A stretch of DNA of 64,000 bases from Aselliscus stoliczkanus (GCA_033961575.1 CM066729.1:36862501-36926500), one strand, 5' to 3'; shown: positions 34,916 to 48,424, counted from the stretch's first letter. Notes: generated by a model from the letters alone, not told the origin. Program-made: numbers and translations.

Positions 34916-36799
34916 AACATATGGGATTATTTGTTTCTTTTTTGTACTTCTTTCTTCCATTTGAGTTTTAAAAGTCTTTTATCCAGCTTATAGATCAATG
35001 CAGATAATTTTATTTCAGAGTTTTATAGTTTTATTTTGTTAGCTTTAACTGTTTATTCCATTTGGAATTTATTTTGTTATATGACATCAGGCAAGGATTT
35101 AAATTATGTGTGTTTTCCAGAGAGATCAACAGTTATCCTAGCACCTTTTTGAGTGATCCTTCTCATCATCAATAATTTTAAGCTTTCTTTGTAATATATT
35201 AAGTATATGAAGTTGCTTTATATACCAGGTTCTGTCTATATAATATTCTTTTCATCAATCAACCTGTTAATACTTTTTATCAAAAATACATTGAATAAAT
35301 TATTATAGTTTATAGTATGGGTTACTAATCAGTTGAGCTAACCCAACAGAATGAATGGGTGATTGATTGATACTGGGGCAGATGATTATGGTTACCTTAA
35401 TTAACTAAATTTTTACACGTTTTTCTGCTTATATGGACACATCTATATTCTTCACTTCTGACCATCAGTCTATGCATTTTGCTATTTGACAAATGTTTAA
35501 ATGCTATCTGAAAGTATCACACTCTTCTACTTTTTTCCCCTACAATTTTTTAAAACAATTATTTAGCTTCATGTTTACTTTAAAATCCACTATATTTTAT
35601 ATTTCAGGTCTGAGCACATGATACAACATAAATAAATATTTATCAAGTATTGAAGGAATAAGATCATCATTTTCTTTCTGTGCCAACTCCTTAGCTTTTG
35701 ATTTCTCTACATTGCAAGTCATATCTAGAATACTTCATAATGTGGTAGCAAGATAGGAAAAAAAAGTTACATTGAAATATACTGAAATAATATAGATATG
35801 TACCTTTCCTCCTCTTTTCTAAAGAGTTGTCATTCATGAGGCTCTGGATATTTAGGCTGGATTTACTTTCAGGGAAAATATGCAGATTAAATTTGAAGAC
35901 CTCTAACCACAGTTGAAAATTTTGGAACTCATAGTTGGAAAAAGCTAGATAGTCATTGCTTTCCTTCATTTGTTTTCATTCATTTAGACATATACTGTGT
36001 GAAGTACTGGTTACATAATTTACAGGGATAGGCACAAACATGAGGAGGTGGGGGTACTTTGTTCAAAAAGTATCAAGAACTTCAATATGGTGATGGCCAA
36101 GCATTCAACCAAATGTGGAACCCTTTTACAGTTGCATAAGTTTAACACCCTCAAAACTGACCCATGAATGAACACAACCCATGCTTTGTGCTCGGCAGTG
36201 GTATTACAGTGGGGAGGAAGCTGACATACTTACCGCCATTGGGGAACTCACAGATTCAATGTAGATCAAAGCAGAAGAGAGCCAATTTATTACCCTCTCC
36301 AAGTTAAAACTGCTTTTAGAAATTTGATTACATTCATTCCCAATCTTCAACATAGTTTTTCAACTGCCATGTACTTGTAAAATCATTTGGCAGAATTTGT
36401 TAAACGACTACTGTTTGCAAGACACCGTGCTATGAGCTAGGTGGAGATAAAATAAAATTAGAAACTTATTTTTATCAATAAAAGAGTATAAAGACCTTTT
36501 GGAGGGAGTTTCTCATATGTATAATGGGCATGAATATGCTATGAATTGTAGCAGCAGCTGGAATTTTTCTTCTCATTACTCTGACTCCCCAAAAAGATAT
36601 TGTCCTCCAAATGTGAGCACTGTTAACAAAAGGAAGAAATGTATCTGATTAGAAAGAGAACATTATAGATAATAATTGTGTGGTTTGTCTTGAGTTTGGG
36701 ACTAACATATATGTGATAGTTTTCTTTGGGAGAGGGCAGTCATATCAAAGTATATTAGCCCAAAACGCTCGTGAGTAGGTAGGAAATAGAAATAGATTT
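34916..36799. other. Unassigned AT-rich intronic sequence
   Basis: No confident repeat or exon was seen. Confidence 0.45.
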
Positions 36800-37260
36800 C
36801 CTTTAGCCATTGATTCCTCAGCCTGCTAGTTATACCCAAACAAGCCAGGGGGGGTTGACATCTGTTTTATTTTGTTTCTTGCCTCTTCCGGCCGTCAAGC
36901 TGTCAGCTCTTGCTCTATTTACAGTGAGAGCTCTGAGCTGGAGTGTGTTCAGATCACTGATGAACACTGCAGGGCCTTGTGCCTTCCACACCACAGGTGA
37001 AAGGAGATGGCAAGCACTGTGAGAGGAAGGCGCAGTGAGCACATATTACCTGCTGCACAGGAACAACGCGTTGAAAGCAATATACTTTTTCCAGCACTAT
37101 GTACCATTTGGCAAGATTGTGTGTTTAAAACAATCATTTTTCCCCCTACAATCTATTTCACGTGTGGCTTTCCATAGACAGCTGTTGCCTTTTTTCATCT
37201 CTGAAACCATTTGTGGCTCAGGGTTCATATTCACTCCCTTTTAAGAGAGGGCAGCCAGCT
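36800..37260. other. Repeat-free, less AT-rich patch; possible conserved non-coding sequence
   Basis: No repeat was recognised. The patch holds several CpGs (TCCGGCCGTCAAG, AACAACGCGTTG) and lies in an otherwise AT-rich region. Overlapping short frames on both strands have no splice context. A regulatory role would be inference only. Confidence 0.3.
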
Positions 37261-38240
37261 ATAGCAATGTGATTCATGGTGATGAGCTGTAACAGGATCA
37301 AGAATTTAAAGTGATGTTAAGTATACCATTGAGTTTATAAGAAATCCCAAACAAAGATTTCTGGAAAATGCTTATATGCACAAACCAAGCATTTTGTGTA
37401 TGTAGGATGGGTGAGGGCTTTTATTCTCCACTGTGTATTTTGTGACAGTACATCAAGAAGAAATGGTCTGCAGACTCAATAGAAAAACCTGTATATAGTC
37501 ATAGCAGTGTTTTTGATAAAAAAGCACATCTTTTCTGTTTTATTTTTATTTAATTAATTAAAGTTCTCTGAAAACCCTTGCCATGCTAACCTCCACTTCT
37601 TCAGCACGACTGTCAAGGGGAGGCGTTAGCCGTCCTCCCATAATTTTCATCTGGTCCCCAATTGTACCCCCAAATGATTAGTGTCCTCTTTAATATCGAC
37701 AATACATTTTTCTCAGTCCTAAGTACAATGTAAATAAAGCCATCTTTAAAAGTTTGATATTCTTATTAATCTTTAGCATAAAATCTAAATATAAACAGCA
37801 TGCTTGTTTCTCTGCAAACACAGCTTCAAGATTGCATTCTCTGCCAAATAGAATGCTTTTTCCTAAGATCCTTCTGTATAGAAATTCCAGAACCACGCCT
37901 GCTCATTCCCCCCATGGTTACACCTTTTTTTCCCCAAATTTGGTCTTTAGATATTTTTTCCACCCCCTATTCCCCTTCCTAACTTTCCAGTGTTTTTCCC
38001 CTTCTATTCTCTTAGTCAACATATCTCCAACCTGGAAACAAAGGTTTCCTTACTAACATCCCTTGGGATCCTAGTACTATATCCCTGCTCCTCTGTCCCC
38101 AAGTCCCCAAGCTTTCTCTCTACCAAAGATATGAACCCTCATCAGTCTACACATTCTAGGACTTCCTTCTTTAGGAAACTTTCTTGGGCCACTTAAATAA
38201 CAGCTTTTCATGGACTCTAGAATTTCCTTTCCTGAACAAA

Positions 38241-38244
<4 letters not shown>
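37261..38244. other. Unassigned intronic sequence, C/T-rich around 37900-38170
   Basis: The pyrimidine-rich part may be old L2, but no diagnostic end is visible. Confidence 0.4.

Positions 38245-38314
<70 letters not shown>
38245..38314. repeat. (GA)n microsatellite
   Basis: About 35 perfect GA units with all purines on one strand, so capable of forming a triplex (H-DNA). Long Leu-Ser open frames on the minus strand are artefacts of this repeat. Confidence 0.96.
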
Positions 38315-38319
<5 letters not shown>

Positions 38320-39636
38320 AGACAATTGGGATTAAGTTTAACGCTGCAAGGTAGTGGGGAGAGGCAAAGACCCCAATTATGTGTATATACTGAAAGAAAA
38401 AATACTCTTGCTAGTTTGACATAGTTGGCAAAGAACAGTGCCCTTTGCAACTGAAATTATGCATGTTTTATCTGAGCAACTATGTATGTTTTGAGTTGTG
38501 GATTATCCTGCTGCAGTAATTCAGTGTTACCAAGAGTAAACAGCAGAGGCCATTTTGCTGAGCATCAAAGGAGCTGGGTATGAATTTACACGTGCAACTT
38601 CATGGTCTGTAGTGGCTAGTGTTCATCACCTATAAAGTCCACAGTTTGCCAGCAATGAATAACAAGAGGAGATGTTGAAAAGAACGGGGAGAAAGATAAT
38701 TATTAACATATGAAGGTTTCTTGCTTTTAGAATTTTGTAGGTGAGCTAAGGTTTGCTTTATTATATAGTGTAGACAAACTTCCCAAGTCCATGGTTTTGC
38801 TACACTTGGGTTGGAATCAGGGTCATAGAGTTGTTTTCCTCAGTACACATTGTAGGAAAGTCCAATAGGCCCAAAGCAAAGGTGTCTTCTAGCAACTATT
38901 GACATTATCTCAACTACTCTGCTTAATTAAGTTCTGTGTTGACATACTCAGATTCTCTGTGTACAGTCATCTAATCCTAATCCACAAAAAAAGATGGGAA
39001 GACTTTTCTTCATTTGTTCAACAAACATTTATGGATTACCTCCTTATTCTTTGGCCGTGGGCGTGACAGTGATTTTTCTGCCCCTAGAAAAGTATTCATT
39101 ATGAATTTAGTTAACAGGCTAGTTCAGCTGTAAACTGACATTTGGTAACAGCACCTCTTTTCCTAGAAGTAGATCATGGAATACTGAATAAGACAGGACA
39201 GGGGAGGGAGCCATTTTCCAACACCTGACTTAGACTATCTCAGCGTGGTTTAATTACTTTATGTCAAGTTAATATTTGGGGTTTTGCTGTTAAGCATATT
39301 TTTCTATTAAAAGATGCTGGATTATTTAAATTATATTCACTCTGTTTCCAGTGATGAAGTCAGATGGTTGAGAGTTAACTGATTTAATCACATTGATTGG
39401 CCTATTTTTCAAGGAAGTCCAAAATCATACAATTGTGCCAAAAGAGTTGACTTTAGAAAATGTTAATCTTCCTTTGGATAATTCTTGGTTCACCTAACTT
39501 TTAATCCAGAACCACCTGCAAAAAGCCACATGTCAGCTGTAAAGATGTTTTTGGTGCTCAAAACACAGGGCTGTGATTTTGCTGACAATGAATGTGTCAC
39601 TGTTAAAGGCAGTAGAGAGAAAGTAACAAGGATGTT

Positions 39637-39640
<4 letters not shown>
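38315..39640. other. Unassigned intronic sequence
   Basis: No confident repeat or exon was seen. Confidence 0.45.

Positions 39641-39686
<46 letters not shown>
39641..39686. repeat. (CA)n microsatellite
   Basis: About 23 perfect AC units. Confidence 0.96.
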
Positions 39687-39688
<2 letters not shown>

Positions 39689-40489
39689 AGTCTTAGGGAC
39701 CAGCAGTGATTTTACTAAACATTTTGGCATAATAAAAGGGGTGCAGAAAAAATTCCAGGTTAGCAATACATAAGGAAAACCAACGCTAAAGATTCACAAC
39801 CACCATCTGGTAGTAGAGTTAAAGACTTGAGAGTGAAGGATCCAAAAATTGGTCTCCAATCCAGACACAAAAATACTGGGTTGAGAGGGAGGTGTGTAAG
39901 ACTTGATGGCTTTACCAGCAAAGTAATTCCAGCTTTTTGTGAATTAGGCATTTTATGTGTCTATTACCGGAAATTTGGAATAAAAAGTAAGAAGGAATGA
40001 AGAAGAGGGCTTCCCTTTTCTCTAGCTTTCAAATGTTTTCTGTGCTATCTATTACTGATTTAACCTTTGTCATGCCTCAGTTTCTCCTTACCAACTTGTC
40101 CTAAAATTCTCTCCATTTACTGAAAACAAGAAACTGCAGTCATCTCCAAGCAGAAAAGCAGATGGACAAGAAGAGACAGGAGCTAGAGTCAGAAGAATAA
40201 AACAGAGAAGATGACAGGATTTTCATCATTGGTTTACATTCCTCTAGGGCTGAGGCATGGCCACCAGAACATACTAGAAAGGAAGATGGCTGTCACCAGT
40301 GTTTGATGTGATCCTTCGGGACCCAGCTTATACTACTCCTTAACCCCAGACACAAATATGCAAGCACAAAAACCTCCCCCATTAACACTTCAAATAACTT
40401 ATACACATGCATTCATTCATTCAACTAGTATTTAGTATAGCTATTTCTTTCTGACTTCCTTTCATGATCTTTGCTTTTCCTTTTTCTTT
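39687..40489. other. Unassigned intronic sequence
   Basis: No confident repeat or exon was seen. Confidence 0.45.
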
Positions 40490-41345
40490 ATTAAGCAAAT
40501 AATAAATATTTGTAGAAGATGAACTATAAAATACCAATGGGTTAAAAAGAAAAATAAGCTTAACCTGTAATCCCACAACCTTACACCAGTGGTTATTAGT
40601 TATATTCTTATCATATTATGGGTTCTTTCAGAAAATATATGTTTTTTTGTTTTGCTTTTATTAATTCTGGGATCATATCAATTGTATGGTTTTGTAAACT
40701 AACTTGTTTTTTTTCTTAACATCTTATGCACATATTTCTGTGTAACTTATTCTGCTACATAACTTCTAATAGCTGTGCAATATTCCATTGAGTGAATATA
40801 GTAAAACGTCCTTAATCATTTTCTCATTATCTAATAACAAGGATTTTTACTCTTTTATCTTTCAAAGCAATGCTGTAGTGAACACTTTTCAGTTTTTACA
40901 AACATGCTTAATTATTTTCTTAGGCTAAAATTTTAAAAACATACTTATGGGGTCATATGATAAAGTTATATATGTAGCCGAACTACATATATGTTACATT
41001 CTACTGGGAATGTCAGAGTACAATTTATTCTCAGCCTCACCAGTTTGATGGGCCCAGAGGTATATGATTATTGTTTTTGTTTGCTTGTTAGGTTTTTTTA
41101 TACATGAGGTTGAAATTTGTTTATGCATTCCTTAGCCATTTGAATGCACTTTAATTTATATTTTATTATTTCTTTATGCCATTTTGCCATTTTTCTGTGG
41201 ACATGTGCCTTTTTGTTGATATATAGGAACTTATTATATATTGTGGATATTAATGAACCCCTTAAAACTTAATATAGATACCAGTATTTTTCTAATTTAT
41301 CATTTGAATTTTTACATAGTTTATGAAACTACTTCTTGCCATTTT
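40490..41345 (-). mobile_element. Old antisense L1 3' UTR relic
   Basis: AATATTCCATTGAGTGAATA, AGCAATGCTGTAGTGAACAC and CCTTAGCCATTTGAATGCAC follow the antisense 3' end of old L1 elements. No coding part remains. Confidence 0.65.
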
Positions 41346-41544
41346 GAAGTATTTTCTTTCATGTAACATATTTCCCTCTGTGTTTTTTCTCCAAATAGAA
41401 TTTTACTCTTAAATATATCATTTCACCACAATATGAATTTTAAAATTTGAAAGTCAGTATAATTAATTTCAAATATGTGAAACCTCTACTACCAAATGAT
41501 AAAAGTGTAGTTTTCTCTTAATATTTAGTATTCCATTGTGTGGA

Positions 41545-42430
41545 TTGCTGTAAACTGCTTTTACTCACAGCATTTCTGACCCCAAATGTGTGGGTTTTCC
41601 ATATCAAGGAGTTCTTTAATTCTGTACAGACACCAACTGGATGTGCCACAAGTTCATTCAATTCTGACATTAACTACCTGGGGTTAGCACAGATACCACA
41701 AATTTAGGGGTTTAGTTTGACAAGACTGCCTCCACTTTAGATGCCAATCCCAAGCCCCAGGCCTCCTATACTTCTGACCATTAACTATATAAATTGGGAG
41801 TTTTTAATGATCCTCTCCTCCATTTCAATATTTGCTAGAATGGCTCACAGAACTGAGGAAGTCACTTTACTTACTATTACCAGCTTATTATAAAGGATTC
41901 AACCCAGGAACAGCCAAATGGAAGAGATGCATAGGGCAAGGTATTGAGAGGTGGTGCTATGAAGTTTTCATGCCCTTTCTGGGTGTGCCAGCCTCCCAAC
42001 CCCTCAATGTGTTCACCAACTGAATCTCCTCAAACCTTATCATTTATGGATGTTTATGTAGGTTACATTACATAGGCCACTGGTGAATAACTCAGTCTCT
42101 AGCATCTCTCTCCTCCTCCCTATCCCTTGAGTACAGCAATGCAGGTGTGTGTGGGGGGTGAGGAGTGGGAGGGGGAAGCAAAAGTTGCAACCCTCTAATC
42201 ACAGTCAGTTTCTCTAGCAACCAGTTCCTATCCTGAAGCTATCTAGGGACCCACCAAGAGTCATTTCACTAGCATAAACTCAGATATTATTGAAAGGGCT
42301 TATTATGAATAACAAAAGATGCTTCATTCATCCTCATAACTCAGGAGATTCTAAGGATTTTAGAAGTTCTTGTGCCAAGAGCCAGAGGATGAAGACCAAA
42401 TAATATATTTCTTGTTAGATCACAATATCC
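41545..42430. mobile_element. Endogenous-retrovirus-type LTR relic
   Basis: TGCTAGAATGGCTCACAGAAC, TTACTTACTATTACCAGC, TTATTATAAAGGATTCAAC, GAGATGCATAGGGCAAGG, CACCAAGAGTCATTTCACTA and CCAAATAATATATTTCTTG occur in the order of a common mammalian ERV LTR. It is old, with no gag, pol or env region next to it. Orientation and subfamily are not assigned. Confidence 0.6.
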
Positions 42431-42479
42431 AGTTGCCATAGTTTCTCTGACTAGTCCATGATAAATGGAAACTTTATTT

Positions 42480-42740
42480 AATGTCCTAGTGCATGATCTT
42501 TGGACATTTGTCATAGTATTTCCTTAGGATATATTTCTACATGTGGAATTACTGAGTGTAAAATATGTATAGTTTTTAAAGCTTTTTAAATAACTTACTA
42601 ATCTGTCTTCAAGAAAGGGAACCAATTTATATTCCCATTAGTGTATAAAAGGGCTGACTAGTTCTTTCATACCTACCAGCATAGGGTATTGTCAATCTTG
42701 TTTACCTCGCATGTGGATAAACAAAAATAATTTTATGAAA
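42480..42740 (-). repeat. Antisense L1 3' UTR fragment
   Basis: CATGTGGAATTACTGAGTGT, CTTCAAGAAAGGGAACCAAT and TTATATTCCCATTAGTGTAT are typical of the antisense L1 3' end. Confidence 0.7.
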
Positions 42741-42744
42741 TTGT

Positions 42745-43300
42745 AATTTGTAAATGTAAAAGTTTTATGAGGAGAGTAGAAGCACTGAATTTTAGACAGT
42801 CTTGGAAGTCAGGTTGAGTTTAGGCTCAGTGCAGACAAAAAGTAGGGGGTTTTATATCTGTTGTTGGCTTGGAGTGACATAATAAAGTTAGTATTTTAGG
42901 AAAATCGCTTTGATGATTAATCTTTTCCAATGATTCAGGTGTTATCAAACAAATTCAGCAATGATGTAACCGTAAGAATTATAACTGAGTTGCGGAAGAA
43001 ACTAGAGGATATGATGAGAGATTAAAGGTACAAAGAGAAGAGCATTCCAGGGTTCCCATTTGGGAGTCAGGCATAACAGTAATATCATTTTGATAACAGG
43101 GAAGTTGATAAGGAGAGAGAGTTATTAGATTGCTGAATTTGAGATTAATCGGGGCTAGGGAGGTAGAGGAAATATCCACAATGGGGGCCATTGCAAGTTA
43201 ACTGGGGAAGAGATAAGCAGGGCAGAGGAGAGAGTTCAGGAATATCTCCATGATATGCCTGAGAGAGTGTCAATAAATACCATGCTTGCACTTCTGGCAT
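42745..43300 (+). repeat. Possible fragment of the ancient repeat seen at 2565
   Basis: TGAGGAGAGTAGAAGCACTG and GGAGGTAGAGGAAATATCCA recall the later part of the 2565-3690 repeat. The match is weak. Confidence 0.3.
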
Positions 43301-44559
43301 TACAAACCACGGTATAAGAGAAATGGGCTAGTGGGCTGAATTTTCCAAAAACAATGTAACTTGCTAATCAGTGGAGAGGCTGGAGAAGGCAAAGGAGAAC
43401 AGCTGAGCAGCCTTTGTTCAGAACTGAAATCATAGCTAGAAAGAATCTCAGAGATTGTCTAGTTTAGTAGCTTTCAAATTAAATGCTCATCCCACCTGAC
43501 TAAAAAAATAAATAAATAAATAAATATTTTTAAAAAATTAAATGCTCATGGGAACTGGCTTGAATTTAACTGTTTAAAGAAGGTACTTGAGGAGGACTCT
43601 CTGTGTATGTGCACTTGTGTCTGTGTGTGCATGTGTGTGACAAGGGGACCATATGGGTGTGGAACTGTTCCACGGCTTTATCCACTATTTAGTCAGAGAA
43701 ACTCTACACTGAACCATTTAGTACATAAGACTTTGTGTATGATTTTATTTTAAAAGCTTATGGTGGTCTTAAAAGATTTGAAGCCTAGTTATCTTAAATT
43801 TACAAATGGATAAAAATTCAGTCTTGAAGAGACAAAATAACATGTTTAAACTCATCCATTTGTTTATTTATTCAAGACTATTTAGACTACCTGCTTTGGG
43901 CCATGGACTGAGATAGGCACCAGAAGGAAGCACAGCATCGAATAAGACCAAACAGTCACAGGAAACAGAAATCGATTGTAACCACCACACAGAAGTGTGT
44001 ATAAAACTGAATGACATGTCTTATGAGGTCTCAGCTCAGACATCCTTTCAGGGTTGTGTCCCTCTGCCTTGCACCTTGAGAATGGTCCTGCCCAGACCCT
44101 GAAATGCCATCTAAAACTGAACTAAAAATAAGAATAACCCCAAATGAAGCATAAAGTAGTTAATGAATTTAATCATGGTCTTACATATGTAACTCAAAGA
44201 AAATCACTGTATTTCCAGATCATTAGAAATAATTATTCCATACTTCAGTGGTAGTGATCTTAATGTTCAAATTGTGCCTTTTATGTTTTCAGCAGACATT
44301 GACTATTTGGTCCAATTGTCATCAACTTCAAATTCTATTACTTTATATTGAATACCAAGTCCCCCTCCACACCTCTCCTATCCCTGTGGTCTTTTTGGTG
44401 TCATTAGCATCTCTTGCCTCAGGAACTATTGACAGACTGATAGCAGCAACTTCTACTGAGGTCCTTTTAACTTTGTCATGGATCAATGTATGCAATCGCA
44501 ATTTATTTTATTTTTATGGCTTTACATTTTCTATTATAAAAGCAATGCAGGTTCATTGA
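43301..44559. other. Unassigned intronic sequence with a short (AAAT)n patch
   Basis: An AAATAAATAAATAAAT run lies at about 43505-43526, and a GTGTGTG-rich stretch near 43600-43640. No exon was seen. Confidence 0.45.
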
Positions 44560-44800
44560 AGGAAATTTGGAACAAATGGATAATAAAATAACAGAAAAGA
44601 AACCATACAGAACACTAACATCATACAGAAGTAACATTTTTTAACATATTGATATGTAGCAAGTATTTTATTTGCATAAATAAACACTCCTCTGTGAAAT
44701 GATTATACTATTTCTTCTATTATATAATTCACTTTACTAAAATATTTTACAACATTATTTTATGTCATAATCTAATTTTCTATATGTGTTTTTTAATTAC
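44560..44800 (-). repeat. Antisense old L1 3' UTR fragment
   Basis: CAGAACACTAACATCATACA and TAACATATTGATATGTAGC fit antisense old L1 3' ends. Confidence 0.45.
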
Positions 44801-44804
44801 TGCA

Positions 44805-45060
44805 CTATAATAATGGCTTCTATTTATTTAGAATTATCTCTGTGTCACTTGCCACCAAAAAGTAAATTTAATGCATTATCTCATTTAAATTCATATCAAC
44901 TACATAAAATAGGCACTGTTACCATTCCCATTTTACAAAGAAGAAATGAAACACAGTAGAGGTTAGATAACTGGCCCAAGATTTCATAGTGTGGAAGTGG
45001 CAGAACCAGGAATTGAACCCATGTCCTAGAACTCTGTAACCCAAGATTTTTCAAGCTGAT
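44805..45060 (-). repeat. MIR SINE, nearly complete
   Basis: GCATTATCTCATTTAAATTC, ACCATTCCCATTTTACAAAG, AACTGGCCCAAGATTTCATA and CAGGAATTGAACCCATGTCC follow reverse-oriented MIR over almost its full length. Confidence 0.85.
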
Positions 45061-45942
45061 TCTATAATGCATAACATACCATTATTTTGATATTTGCACT
45101 ATTCCTACTTCCTGATAGTGGAAACTTAGATTTGCACCTTTTAAGTTATTTTAAAGAAAATGGCAATAAATATTCTTATAGATAAGTCTTTTCCTCCCAT
45201 TCATGATAATTTCCTTAAGATAAATTCCAGTGGTTAAAATCGTTAAGGTCCAAGGGTTAGTTGTACAATTTATGGCATCTATTTTTTATGCAAACTTAAA
45301 CCTTCAGGCAGCCTAGCCTAACAGACATATATTGAAAACTAGAAGCAATAGAACCCTAAATTCAAATCCTTTCTTGATTTCTAGAAAATCACATCACCAC
45401 TGTGTATCTTGTGGGAAACAAGTTAATAATCTTGTTCTGACCTTAGAGTTATGAAATATTTTAGAAATCTAAAAGGTCATTCATGTAAATTCAAATTTGA
45501 CAAAATCCTTAAGACGCAGGTGTCCTGCATGTGTAATGATCTCTCAGTAAGGGCTTAATGACTGATTAGCCCAGATTTGGAAAATGTCCTGTATTTCTTA
45601 TTTTTGTGATATTTTACCTAAGGAAACGTTCGCCTGAATCTTTTGATAATTGCAGAGATCATCTAGAAGCTACACAAATGACATATTGGAGGATTAAGGT
45701 CGATGGTCTTCACTGACCTATCGTACCTCTTGCAAATACATCAAGGAATTATATCTACCATTGCTTTACCAAGCATAGAATTTCCAACTATGCTTGTTTT
45801 TAATATTGGTATGTCAGAAAATTCCTTTTTATGTGGAAATTATTGATGGTGCATATTAAGCTTCAGCAGCACTTTGGAAACAATTTGAACTTTTTGTACT
45901 TTAGCATTTCCCAAACTAAAAATTAAAATTATATATATATAA

Positions 45943-45986
<44 letters not shown>

Positions 45987-46514
45987 GAAATTTGACTTCC
46001 CTTGAAAAGTCTAGTATCCCAAGTTGTAAACCTGTACTATCCAACATCTCTCCTGTACCATTAAGAGGAAAGTTTTTGTGAAATAATTTCGACATTTAGG
46101 AAGAGCTATGCAATGAAGATTCATTTTCATTGTTTTTCACACTTCTAAATCATCCAGTGTTGTAGCAGTCTCTCCAAATTACTTCTGTACATGTCTTACC
46201 TAACCATCCACTCAATAAATGCCATGGATAAAAAAGAAAGTTACTCACAACACTGGACACAGGTTTCCCCCAGCCAGCACTAGAAATGGGTTCTTAGAGT
46301 TGGTATTATACACATGCTCGATTTCACATAGCTGACCCCCAACTGCCATGGCTGCCATTGTTCTCAACTCCTGCCTTCTGGTATTTAGGTACCATAATTG
46401 TGGATTGGGTTCAAAATTCTCCAACTTATTTTTTCTCATTGGTAGCATTGGGTTATTAGGGGAGTCCTACCACCTAGTAGTCTACAGGACCGTGGGAGCA
46501 GATAGAGTGGGTTT
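45061..46514. other. Unassigned intronic sequence
   Basis: Apart from the TG repeat at 45945-45983, no confident feature was seen. Confidence 0.45.
45945..45983. repeat. (TG)n microsatellite
   Basis: About 19 perfect TG units. Confidence 0.95.
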
Positions 46515-46695
46515 GGAGTCCCAGCTCCCTCACTCACTGTGACAATGAGTAGCTATTTTAACTTGTTGGCATTTCCTCATCTGTGATTTGGGCATAATAG
46601 CTGTACATACACCATAAGGTTGTAAATGAAGATTAAAGAAGATAATGCATGTAAAGAACACAGTAAGTTGCCAGATTCACAATAAATGATTAGAA
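46515..46695 (+). repeat. MIR SINE
   Basis: TTGGAGTCCCAGCTCCCTCA, CATTTCCTCATCTGTGATTT, GGTTGTAAATGAAGATTAAA and CACAATAAATGATTAG follow plus-oriented MIR. Confidence 0.8.
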
Positions 46696-47169
46696 ACCTA
46701 AAGCCCAAAGGAGTAGATTTCATGTTTGCAAAGCTGTTTCTTGGCTGAGTCAGGACTAGAATTCAGACTTATCAATGACACCAAATCCTGTGCTCATACC
46801 ACATATAGCCCATCTAGGTCAACCTTCTCAAGGCTTTGTATTGCTGGATCTCATTGCTCGCTTACTGAGATTTGGGAATAAATTCTTGTATCCGCTCAAA
46901 TTTTTCCTAGTGCCGTTTTCCCCATCTCCCAGGAACAAAAATCCTATTTCCCCTTTCGCTTTTCTGTCCTCTTTATTCATCATGGTCGTCCAACTTTATT
47001 TCTATCTTTTTAATTATTTTCAGATGTTCTCCTCAGTTGGGTACATCACCCTTTATAACCTGTCTTTGTAAGCAGCCCATCTCTAAAGTTATCATGAGAG
47101 AGCCCAGGCTTCTCTTCCTCCAATATAGTGTGAGAGTTAGGAAACAGGTTCTGAGTTCAGTCACCTGAG

Positions 47170-47365
47170 TTTGCAGCTGTCTTTTGTTACAAATCCCAAT
47201 TCTGTCGCTTTTTAGTTTAGAGACCTTGGATACATTTTCTGCCTGAATTTCTTCATCTATAAAACAGAGATTAAAATTCTACCTACCTCATTGAGCTGTG
47301 AAAATTAAATTAATGGATGTATGCAAAGCATTCACAACAGTGCTTGGAATATATTAAGCACTACA
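47170..47365 (+). repeat. MIR SINE
   Basis: ATTTCTTCATCTATAAAACAG, CTACCTACCTCATTGAGCTG and AGTGCTTGGAATATATTAAG follow plus-oriented MIR. Confidence 0.8.
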
Positions 47366-47594
47366 CAAATATTATCCATAAATTATTTATCTATAATCAT
47401 AATAATGATTATTGTTATTTGTTAAAGATTTCCAAATGTAGCTCAGAGCTATTAGCTCTTCCAAATTCACCTCCTTGCTTCCTGCTATCATCCAATAAAT
47501 ACTTTTCCTTATCTTACTTGAATGATATATGAACAAATATGTGAGAAATGCCTGAAACTATGCTTAGCACAAGGGAAGCACTCATAAAACGCTA

Positions 47595-47870
47595 GCCCTT
47601 TTGGTTGACTCTGCACCCTTCAGCAATTGACCCTGTTTGCCCTTCACTTTCTTCTAGAAAGTTTCTTCCTTCAGATTTTGAGACCTTATTCTTTCCCGGC
47701 TCTGGTTCTGTTTCTAATACTCGACCTTCCTCTACACCTTTTCCCGTATGTACATACTTGTTCATCTCCCACATAGTGTAAACTCCTTGAGGGCAATGGG
47801 AATACTTCGTCTTTTTTTCCCAGTACCTTACACATAGTAAGAATTCAGTAAATCTTTGCTGACTTTAGTA
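47595..47870 (+). repeat. L2 LINE 3'-end fragment
   Basis: GTAAACTCCTTGAGGGCAAT and CAGTACCTTACACATAGTAA with a following AATTCAGTAAATCTTTGCTG are the L2 3' terminus. The preceding C/T-rich part fits the L2 body. Confidence 0.8.
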
Positions 47871-48069
47871 TTTGTCTTGATTCTTTTAACTCTCTACATA
47901 AGGATTTTTTATTTCCCCAACTCCAGTCAGGTTTAGCTATACACAAGCCCAATACACTCTGGATTTTCTTACCACTCATAATTGTTTTATTTCAAATATC
48001 TTAAATTCTAAAATCTCTCTTTCTGATGTTAGCTTATTATGATTTTGTCCATTTCACTTTCTTTCTTTA

Positions 48070-48290
48070 CTATATTTACACTAATAATGCCTAACATTTA
48101 TTGAGTGCCTATAATATTCTAAGTACTATTAGTTTCTCTGCATACCTTATTATACTTAATAGTCACAACAATTCCATAGTTTGTATTATGCTTGTTTTAC
48201 AGATAAGGGACTTAGGCTCCAAGAAGTCAAGTGATTGTCCCAAGGTCACAGAGCTAGTGGCTTTGGCAGAGTCAGGTTACACATTGATGT
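48070..48290 (-). repeat. MIR SINE
   Basis: AACATTTATTGAGTGCCTAT, TTACAGATAAGGGACTTAGG and CCAAGGTCACAGAGCTAGTG are reverse-oriented MIR. Confidence 0.85.
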
Positions 48291-48424
48291 CTTTTTGATC
48301 TTTTTCTGTATGCCATTTTGAAAGTTTAACATGTTAAATGTCAACATGAATATTCTAGACAATAATTATTAAAACATTTCTGAGGAATCTAATTTTTTAA
48401 ATTATATATTTAACTTTAAAAAGA

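Noticed and set aside
38077..38450. Leu-Ser repeat proteins
   Set aside because: Translation of the (GA)n microsatellite.
41545..42430. Intact endogenous retrovirus
   Set aside because: Only an LTR-like relic is seen. No gag, pol or env remains adjoin it.
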